A DNA stretch of 64,000 bases, taken from contig NZ_CP108093.1 of the NCBI RefSeq assembly GCF_036188265.1, forward strand, positions 4,856,001 through 4,920,000. Reading direction: 5' to 3'. Position numbers and translations under genes: made by a program. Under the pieces are notes generated by a model. That model made no database searches and was not told the origin of the DNA. It was given only the letters and a program-made list of their open reading frames with translations. Shown here piece by piece: positions 59,016 to 64,000 of this stretch (its first letter is position 1; the number at the start of each line of letters is the position of its first letter). The DNA is from Streptomyces sp. NBC_00247. Lineage in GTDB: Bacteria; Actinomycetota; Actinomycetes; Streptomycetales; Streptomycetaceae.

Positions 59016-59503
59016 GCGGCACCGTCCAACTGCACGGCCGGGATGCCGCGCTCGGTACGGAACTCCGCGATCGCCTTGTCGCAGCACACCGGCTCGCCCT
59101 CGACGCTGTGCTCGTCCTGCCGGTAACCGCGCTCGTCGACCGCCTCCTCGGCGGTCAGCACTTCCCACCCGCACCCGCAGTGCGAGCACGTGTGCGTCTC
59201 GGTGCAGGTGACCCGCCCGCCGCGCACGTGGGGAGCGCGCAGCAGCTCGGCGAGCATCGCCTCGCAGCGCTCCTTGTACGCGGCGTCGATATTGCGGCCC
59301 GACCACTGGTCGCCGACCGACAGGCCGGGGCTCAGGTCGCCGAGGCGCCGGGGGGCGATCGTGAGCTCGAACGGGTCGCCGTCGATCTCGCCGTCGAGTT
59401 CGTAGTCGAGGTTCGTGAACCCGAGTGCACTGATCGGGGTGTGGGTGTAACGGGGCCGGATCTCGATGATCACGCGCCACTCGTCCCGGGTGGTGAGCTT
59501 CAC
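59012..59503 (-). CDS. hypothetical protein with zinc site
   Basis: 163 residues: beta-rich N-terminal half ('RYTHTPISALGFTNLDYELD') and 'TCTETHTCSHCGCGWEVLTA' with 'GEPVCCDKAIAEFRTERG'. GTG start, GTGA overlap. Function is unknown. Confidence 0.65.
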   Translation of the reverse strand: MKLTTRDEWRVIIEIRPRYTHTPISALGFTNLDYELDGEIDGDPFELTIAPRRLGDLSPGLSVGDQWSGRNIDAAYKERCEAMLAELLRAPHVRGGRVTCTETHTCSHCGCGWEVLTAEEAVDERGYRQDEHSVEGEPVCCDKAIAEFRTERGIPAVQLDGAA

Positions 59504-60027
59504 GAGTCGGCCTCCGGGTCGTACTCGGCGTCGACCTCAACACGGGTGACGGTGTAGTCGGTGGTGTCCTGCACGCCGTTGACCGTGAGCAGCAGCTCGC
59601 AGGGGTCACCCGGCTCGTGGGCGTCGCCGGACCACTCGAAGGCGATCGCGTCCGGGTTCTCGGCGTTGTTCGTGGCGTCGGCCATGCAGTGCGTCTGCGC
59701 GGCGGCCAGGTTGGTGTACGTACCGAGCGGCGTTCCGGTCCATGCCGCCTTGAAGACGGAGGCGACGACGGGCGCCGCCTCCGTCTCCGGCTGCGCGGCG
59801 GACTCGAACCCTGCGACGGTCTGCCACGAGTGGTACGTGCCGAACGAGTCGCTGTACGGCGTCTCACCCCGCAACGCGGTCGCGGCTACCAGGGCGAGGG
59901 TGGCGTGCACCTGCGCGGCGGCAAGCAGGCGGTCAGCCTCACACGGCCCCTCGTCGTGCGGCCGGAGGATGGTGTACGACTCGGCCACGAGGCGCTCGGC
60001 CTCGCGGAAGTGCTCGGGGCCGTTCAT
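59500..60027 (-). CDS. hypothetical protein
   Basis: 175 residues: helical N-terminus ('FREAERLVAESYTILRPHDE') and a C-terminal beta region ('CELLLTVNGVQDTTDYTVTR'). ATG at 60027 overlaps the upstream gene by 4 nt. Function is unknown. Confidence 0.65.
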   Translation of the reverse strand: MNGPEHFREAERLVAESYTILRPHDEGPCEADRLLAAAQVHATLALVAATALRGETPYSDSFGTYHSWQTVAGFESAAQPETEAAPVVASVFKAAWTGTPLGTYTNLAAAQTHCMADATNNAENPDAIAFEWSGDAHEPGDPCELLLTVNGVQDTTDYTVTRVEVDAEYDPEADS

Positions 60028-60476
60028 GCTGCAGCACCACCCGACACGGCCTCGCGCACGGCCGCAGCCTCGTGCTCCGCCTCGGTCTTCGCCACGCCGT
60101 ACGCCCGCCACGCGTCCGCCGCCCAGTGCCCCACCGGCAGCGAACGCACCGCCGCCGGCAGCACCTGCTCGGCCAACTGCAGACCGCGCTCGCCGTACAG
60201 GTGCGTGTGCTTCGACGCCCGGTCCGCGAGGTCCGTCACGAGTTCCTCGAACGGCATCCGGCCTTCGGCTCCGGCCGCCGCCGATTCCTCCGGCATCATC
60301 TCGGCGAGCGTGACGAGCCGGTCGTACAGGTCGCTGTCCGCGTCCGTCGACAGCAGCGCGCCGAGGACGTCCTCGATCACCGCCTGCGCGAACACGTCGA
60401 GCAGGAGCCGCGCACCGCCGGGGATCGGACGGACTCCCACCGGGATCGGGGCAGAAATCGTCGTCTTGTCAGGCAC
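60024..60476 (-). CDS. hypothetical helical protein
   Basis: 150 residues, almost entirely helical ('LLLDVFAQAVIEDVLGALLS', 'FEELVTDLADRASKHTHLYG'). GTG at 60476 overlaps the upstream gene by 8 nt. Function is unknown. Confidence 0.65.
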   Translation of the reverse strand: MPDKTTISAPIPVGVRPIPGGARLLLDVFAQAVIEDVLGALLSTDADSDLYDRLVTLAEMMPEESAAAGAEGRMPFEELVTDLADRASKHTHLYGERGLQLAEQVLPAAVRSLPVGHWAADAWRAYGVAKTEAEHEAAAVREAVSGGAAA

Positions 60477-60852
60477 GGTGCGCCCCCTTCTGGTTGAACG
60501 TGGTGGCGTACAGCGCCGGGACGCCAACGCCGATGAGCCGGGCGCGGACGCCGTCGAGCTCGAACCGGCAGACCGTGGCGGTCCCCGTGTTCGTGGTCCG
60601 GCGGGCGTCGATGCCGAGGTTGGTGGTCCAGCGGGCCCAGTCCGCGAGGGTGCGGGGGCGGACGACGAGCTGGACCTCGCCACCGGCCGCCGAGGCGTCG
60701 GTGATGGGGGTGGGCATGTCGTCGAACCGGGCGCCCGCGTTGTCGGCGATGGCCTTCGCCTTGCGGCACTGAACCGCGAGGGCGACTGCGGCCGGGGACG
60801 GGGCGGGGCGGTTGCGGCCGGGGGCCGCGAACGGGTCGGTGAGGCTCGTCAC
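60469..60852 (-). CDS. hypothetical protein
   Basis: 127 residues: helical ('AAVALAVQCRKAKAIADNAG') then beta ('GEVQLVVRPRTLADWARWTT', 'TVCRFELDGVRARLIGVGVP'). GTG start with a GTGA overlap. Function is unknown. Confidence 0.65.
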   Translation of the reverse strand: MTSLTDPFAAPGRNRPAPSPAAVALAVQCRKAKAIADNAGARFDDMPTPITDASAAGGEVQLVVRPRTLADWARWTTNLGIDARRTTNTGTATVCRFELDGVRARLIGVGVPALYATTFNQKGAHRA

Positions 60853-61337
60853 GACGTCACCTCGACGTCCATTTCGCCCTTGCACTGGCCCTCGTGGGCG
60901 ATGCGCCGGTGGCAGGTGTGCGGGAACTCGGTGCGGCCGAGGTCGGCGCCACAGAACCGGTACTCGTCGGCCGGGGCCGCCTCGGTGAGGCGCCCCTCGG
61001 CGTGTCGGTTGAACCGCTTCGGGCAGCCACACGGGTGGCAGGGGTCCTCATCCGTGTCATGGGTCAGTACCCAACGACGGGCACGCAGGTCCCACTCGAT
61101 GTGCTCGTCGCTGAACGGCGCGGAGATATGCCCGTCCGGCTCGACGTGGAATACGACATCTGCGTCGACCAGAGCGTTCAGCCCGGCGACCGCGCGCTCC
61201 CAGGGGGAAGCCGCAGTCTCCGGCGACTGCAGCAAGCCCGCCGCCTCCAACGCCGCCGCGAGGTCCGTCGCCGCGTTGCTCTGCTGCTGCGCCGCGCCGA
61301 TCACCCCAGCCGCCGCATTCACACGGTGCGCGTTCAC
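60849..61337 (-). CDS. hypothetical protein with Cys/His cluster
   Basis: 162 residues: 'DADVVFHVEPDGHISAPFSD', 'CHPCGCPKRFNRHAEGRL' and 'FCGADLGRTEFPHTCHRRIA', a likely two-zinc fold. GTG start. Function is unknown. Confidence 0.65.
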   Translation of the reverse strand: MNAHRVNAAAGVIGAAQQQSNAATDLAAALEAAGLLQSPETAASPWERAVAGLNALVDADVVFHVEPDGHISAPFSDEHIEWDLRARRWVLTHDTDEDPCHPCGCPKRFNRHAEGRLTEAAPADEYRFCGADLGRTEFPHTCHRRIAHEGQCKGEMDVEVTS

Positions 61338-61735
61338 CGGCCACCGCCCGTCGAACTGTCGTCGACCGACGCGTAGCCGTGCTCCGGATCCGGCACCACC
61401 CGCAGCTCAGCGAGGACAGCCTCGCCGGACACGACCGGCGCATGCACGAGGATCCGCACCGTCGACCCGTTGCCACGGCGAGGCGTCTCCGTGTGGAGCG
61501 TCCACAGCGAGGCGCCGTCGATCTCGATCCCGCGCCGCATCTCGCCGCCGAGCTCGTACATCCACTGAGCGAGGTCGTCGACGTCCGCGAGGGCGACGTG
61601 CACGGCGTCCGGGCGGACCACGAGCGTCGGCGCCGGCAGGCCCAAGCCGTCGATCACGGCCTGCACGGCGAGACGGTTGTCACTGGTCACGGCGTAGGTG
61701 GTGGGAGGCGGGTATTCGATAGGCTGAGCGCTCAA
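61334..61735 (-). CDS. hypothetical protein, first after the attenuator
   Basis: 133 residues ('LAVQAVIDGLGLPAPTLVVR', 'LADVDDLAQWMYELGGEMRR'), alpha/beta. TTG at 61735 has AGAAAGG 9 nt upstream; a start of this kind keeps translation low. It opens the long overlapped early operon. Function is unknown. Confidence 0.65.
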   Translation of the reverse strand: MSAQPIEYPPPTTYAVTSDNRLAVQAVIDGLGLPAPTLVVRPDAVHVALADVDDLAQWMYELGGEMRRGIEIDGASLWTLHTETPRRGNGSTVRILVHAPVVSGEAVLAELRVVPDPEHGYASVDDSSTGGGR

Positions 61736-61771
61736 GGCGATCGCCCTTTCTGTCAGTTGGGTTGGTCGTCC

Positions 61772-61819
61772 GGGGCCGCTCGGGCCGGGAAGTCGGAGCG
61801 GCCCCGACCTATGTCGGGG
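61772..61819 (-). promoter_or_regulatory. candidate attenuator: two competing hairpins
   Basis: Hairpin A CCCCGAC/GTCGGGG (61802-61808 with 61813-61819) and hairpin B GGGGCCGCTC/GAGCGGCCCC (61772-61781 with 61796-61805) share 61802-61805, so they exclude one another. They follow directly after the stop of the 58-codon gene, ahead of the early operon. One form may be a terminator, the other a bypass. Confidence 0.6.
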
Positions 61820-61996
61820 TCAGGCAGCCGGACGAAGCCCGGTATTCGCGGTGCGGGACGCGTTCGCCGGCCGGGTGAGGATGCGCCGCAGGCGGTCGCA
61901 CAGCTCGACGTCGGCGACGGGGGCCTCGGCAACGCGCTCGTGGATCTGCGCGATCGTGGCGTCGCCGAGCAGCGCCCGGCGCTCGTCCCTGGTCAC
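61820..61996 (-). CDS. 58-residue hypothetical protein
   Basis: GTG start overlapping the Cro-like gene by 4 nt (GTGA). The helical sequence 'TRDERRALLGDATIAQIHER' continues 'VADVELCDRLRRILTRPANA'. Support comes from the overlap and codon use. Function is unknown. Confidence 0.6.
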   Translation of the reverse strand: MTRDERRALLGDATIAQIHERVAEAPVADVELCDRLRRILTRPANASRTANTGLRPAA

Positions 61997-62223
61997 GCCG
62001 ACACGCTCAGGTGCTCGACGGTGGGCTCCATCAGTTCCTCGACGGAGACGCCGTACGCGGCGGCCAGCCGCAGGGCCGAATTCAGGTCAGGCTGAGACTG
62101 GCCGTTGAGAATCCGGTGGCAGGACGATTCGGCGATTCCGGTCCTGCGGTGGATCGCGTGCTTGGTCGTGTCGCCGTGCTCGGCTGCGATCTGCCGGAGC
62201 TTGTCGATGCGCAGTCGGTACAT
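61993..62223 (-). CDS. Cro-like XRE regulator
   Basis: 76 residues: 'MYRLRIDKLRQIAAEHGDTT', then the HTH 'HAIHRRTGIAESSCHRILNG' and 'SALRLAAAYGVSVEELM'. AAGGAAGGGG precedes the ATG. It is divergent from the CI-like gene across the operator cluster and leads the early operon, the place of a Cro protein. Confidence 0.85.
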   Translation of the reverse strand: MYRLRIDKLRQIAAEHGDTTKHAIHRRTGIAESSCHRILNGQSQPDLNSALRLAAAYGVSVEELMEPTVEHLSVSA

Positions 62224-62257
62224 GGCTGTCCCCTTCCTTGCTGGTGGCGGGGTGTTC

Positions 62258-62443
62258 CTCCCTGACGAGGGAGACTCTGCCATGAAACTCCCTCCCTAGC
62301 AAGGGAGCTTGCGAGGGAGGGAGTAGTCAATTTGTGTACAAACTTATGTTCGAATTGCTCGACACGCTGTAGAGATGCCGATCGGTGGCCTGACCTGCAC
62401 TCTTGCTAGGGAGGGATTTGCTCGCTACTCCCTATGTAGGGAG
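62258..62443. promoter_or_regulatory. operator cluster CTCCCT-N4-AGGGAG (three copies)
   Basis: Perfect 16-bp inverted repeats at 62258-62273 (spacer GACG), 62292-62307 (AGCA) and 62428-62443 (ATGT). Additional AGGGAGGGA half sites lie at about 62,314-62,322 and 62,408-62,416. A TTGACT -35-like element on the - strand is at 62330-62325. The cluster fills the 235-nt gap between the two repressor genes. Confidence 0.85.
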
Positions 62444-62458
62444 GTACAGTCACGTCCC

Positions 62459-62914
62459 ATGACTGAAGCCCCCACGCGCGCCCAACGATTCGCAAGAATC
62501 GTGGCTCCTGCGGCGCAGCGCGCCGGCTACACCGGACACGGCTCCAACGCGCGCCTCGCCGCCGATACCGGCATGTCTGAAAGTAGTACGTCGCGCATGC
62601 TGAAGGGACAGGCCGTCCCCGACCTACGGTTCTTCCCGACCATCGCGGAGCGCCTGGACGTCAGCCTGGTCGACCTGCTTGCGGAGATGGGCATCCCGCC
62701 CGAGACACTCCGTGCACTGTCCGAAACTGAACCGTCACAGGTAAGGTCGCGGTCTATCTCCTCGTCGCAGGCGGCGGACCGGCTCGGCATCAAGGACCCC
62801 ATCGGTCGCGAGATGCTTGCTGCAACCATCGAGCGTCTACAGCGTCTTGAGAAGCAGCAGCACAACGCTGACCGGCCTGGTGACGACCACGGAGGCACGG
62901 CAGCACGTATGTAA
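62459..62914 (+). CDS. CI-like repressor (XRE)
   Basis: 151 residues. HTH 'NARLAADTGMSESSTSRMLK' and 'FFPTIAERLDVSLVDLLAEM', then a polar linker and a C-terminal helix ('REMLAATIERLQRLEKQQHN') for oligomerisation. No S24 protease domain, so induction is not by RecA-style autocleavage within this chain. A TACAGT -10-like element ends 8 nt before the ATG and the nearest GGAGG is 14 nt away, so the mRNA may be leaderless. Operator 3 lies over its promoter. Confidence 0.85.
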   Translation: MTEAPTRAQRFARIVAPAAQRAGYTGHGSNARLAADTGMSESSTSRMLKGQAVPDLRFFPTIAERLDVSLVDLLAEMGIPPETLRALSETEPSQVRSRSISSSQAADRLGIKDPIGREMLAATIERLQRLEKQQHNADRPGDDHGGTAARM

Positions 62915-62924
62915 CGGGGGCACG

Positions 62925-63485
62925 ATGAACGACCTGACCGCCGGCACTCGGACTACCACCCTCGTCGCGGCAGTGATCACGACGCTCGGCGCCGCACTCA
63001 TGACTTACGGGATCACCGTCGGCGACACCGCCCGCTGCCTCGGCGGTGTCGGTCTCACCATGCCCGCCCTGACGTTCATCGCGCTCGTTGCCGTCCGCCG
63101 GTGGGTGACCGACACCAGCCGTGAGAGAGCCTCACTTGCGGACGCCCAGCGTGCAGCGGACGCCGAGCGCATGCGGTACGTCGCGGCTCAGGCCGCCCAG
63201 CTCGCAGAAGCTCAACGGCTCCGGCGCGATGTTGCTGCCGAACGTGCCCAGCTCGCCGCCCGGCTCGACGCCGAGCGTGCGGCTATGCAGGATGTGTTCG
63301 AAGAGCAGCGCGCCACTCTCGTGAGCGAGACCATGGAAACCACCGTGCAGATGCTCCGCGACGGCGCCTTCGTCGCGGAGCAGACCGAGGATCACGGGCA
63401 CGCCAAGGTCATGCAGTTCCCTCTCCAGCAAGCTGCCCGGCCTCGTCCTGAGGCAACGCGCGACCGCGGCGCCACCCGCGGATGA
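62925..63485 (+). CDS. membrane coiled-coil protein next to the repressor
   Basis: 186 residues: two membrane segments ('TLVAAVITTLGAALMTYGI' and 'LGGVGLTMPALTFIALVAVR') followed by a long Ala/Glu/Arg coiled coil ('ERASLADAQRAADAERMRYV', 'LRRDVAAERAQLAARLDAER'). It starts 10 nt after the repressor stop, so it is probably expressed in lysogens. Possible superinfection-exclusion protein (inference). Its last 77 nt overlap the convergent integrase gene. Confidence 0.75.
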   Translation: MNDLTAGTRTTTLVAAVITTLGAALMTYGITVGDTARCLGGVGLTMPALTFIALVAVRRWVTDTSRERASLADAQRAADAERMRYVAAQAAQLAEAQRLRRDVAAERAQLAARLDAERAAMQDVFEEQRATLVSETMETTVQMLRDGAFVAEQTEDHGHAKVMQFPLQQAARPRPEATRDRGATRG

Positions 63486-64000
63486 ACCCGGGCTCGCCGT
63501 AGAACGTGAGCTGGATTCGGCCGGGCTCGATAGCGCGAAGTCCTCGCGCACGTGCCTTCATCAGCCGGATGTTCACCACGGCCCGCAGCACGGCGCGCCG
63601 CTGATCCATGGACATGGCTTCCCAGATTTCGTCCACGTTCGGTTGGCCGATGATCCCGCGCAGCACGGGCGGCACATTCAAGGATTCTGCCGCCTTGCGT
63701 GCCTTCTCGATCTTCGGCCCCAGCTCGTTCTCCAGCACTGCAAGCGACGCGATGGACAGCAGCGGAGTCCCGGCATCAGTCATCGTCGCCGCCGCTGTCC
63801 GCGCCTCGGCCAGCTGCGTCTCCATCTGCTGTTTGCGGACGCGCGCGGCAGCGGCGCGAGACTGGTCTTCGGTCGAAAGGAATGCGGCAGCTGCGGCCTT
63901 CGACTCCAGGAAGGTGATGACTGCCTCTTCGATGTACGCGTCGAGCTTCGTCTCGGCCATCGCCGTATCGAAGCGGTCGGAGCACTGGTACTGGAGAGCC
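63409..64000 (-). CDS. int: large serine integrase, C-terminal part
   Basis: About 197 residues are visible; the frame runs open past the window end. The sequence 'ALQYQCSDRFDTAMAETKLD' and 'YIEEAVITFLESKAAAAAFL', a coiled coil ('VRKQQMETQLAEARTAAATM') and the closing 'EIWEAMSMDQRRAVLRAVVN' with 'IQLTFYGEPGFIRGWRRGRA' match the C-terminal zinc-ribbon/coiled-coil region of phage serine integrases. The catalytic N-terminal domain and attR should lie to the right. This enzyme class fits insertion within a protein-coding gene. Confidence 0.9.
   Translation of the reverse strand, partial: ALQYQCSDRFDTAMAETKLDAYIEEAVITFLESKAAAAAFLSTEDQSRAAAARVRKQQMETQLAEARTAAATMTDAGTPLLSIASLAVLENELGPKIEKARKAAESLNVPPVLRGIIGQPNVDEIWEAMSMDQRRAVLRAVVNIRLMKARARGLRAIEPGRIQLTFYGEPGFIRGWRRGRALPQDEAGQLAGEGTA

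Larger units (their letters stand above)
13205..64000. mobile_element. temperate siphovirus prophage, right end beyond the window
   Basis: Continuous phage genes fill at least 50.8 kb. They comprise terminase, portal, MuF-like, scaffold, decoration, capsid, connectors, major tail, frameshifted chaperones, tape measure, fibre, lysis, recombination, replication, immunity and a serine integrase. All structural genes are on the - strand. Every essential module seen has open frames, so the prophage looks potentially inducible. Confidence 0.95.

Overview
The window is high-GC actinobacterial DNA, almost certainly Streptomyces. The reasons are the GC-rich codon use, the frequent GTG starts, the order nadD / LCP-like protein / rsfS / histidine phosphatase / tRNA-Ala / leuS / degV / comEA / comEC, and phage genes of the Streptomyces siphovirus type. 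All assignments were made by eye from the sequence and translations; no database search was run.

Positions 1-13,200 are host chromosome, all on the + strand: two small membrane proteins, nadD, a divergent LCP/LytR_C membrane protein, the ribosome silencing factor rsfS translationally coupled to a histidine phosphatase (apparent CTG start), two identical tRNA-Ala(GGC) genes about 1 kb apart, a small Cys-containing protein, leuS behind a Leu-rich leader peptide and terminator, a membrane-anchored coiled-coil protein, a DegV fatty-acid-binding protein, comEA and the first 333 codons of comEC. comEC stops within its conserved 'THLLSVSG' segment because a prophage starts there.

Positions of about 13,205 to 64,000 (and beyond) are a temperate siphovirus prophage inserted in comEC. 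Its large serine integrase lies at the right edge (C-terminal part only, - strand), so attR and the rest of comEC should lie shortly past the window. Left to right: a lysogeny/cargo block (small HTH protein, three tiny overlapping Cys-rich proteins, an HTH regulator paired with a pterin-4a-carbinolamine dehydratase); then on the - strand the lysis cassette (17.3-16.2 kb and the endolysin), tail fibre with a glycerophosphodiesterase domain, minor tail proteins, tape measure, tail chaperones with a GGGAAAG -1 frameshift, major tail protein, head-tail connectors, capsid, decoration, scaffold, MuF-like protein, portal, terminase, a primase-polymerase and HNH. Gene order is as read from the packaging end (about 41 kb) down to 16 kb.

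Positions 41-47 kb form an accessory region: a non-coding block with an 11-bp-periodic TCGATTCG array, a DUF4352-type lipoprotein, a second short-repeat array (GGTAGA, seven copies), a five-gene membrane-protein operon resembling the spd (spread) genes of Streptomyces conjugative plasmids, twin hairpins with the same hexaloop, a tRNA-like element, and an orphan YefM/Phd antitoxin-type repressor whose TGTACA palindromes cover both elements of a divergent promoter.

Positions 62.2-47.5 kb are the early leftward operon: a Cro-like XRE protein, a hairpin pair that looks like an attenuator, many small unknown proteins joined by 4-nt ATGA/GTGA overlaps, recombination genes (YqaJ exonuclease, ERF annealing protein, DnaQ-like exonuclease, RuvC-like resolvase) and a DnaD-like/helicase-loader-like replication pair. 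The immunity switch is at 62.2-62.5 kb: two XRE proteins diverge over three copies of the palindrome CTCCCT-N4-AGGGAG. The CI-like repressor is followed by a membrane/coiled-coil protein whose 3' end overlaps the convergent integrase.
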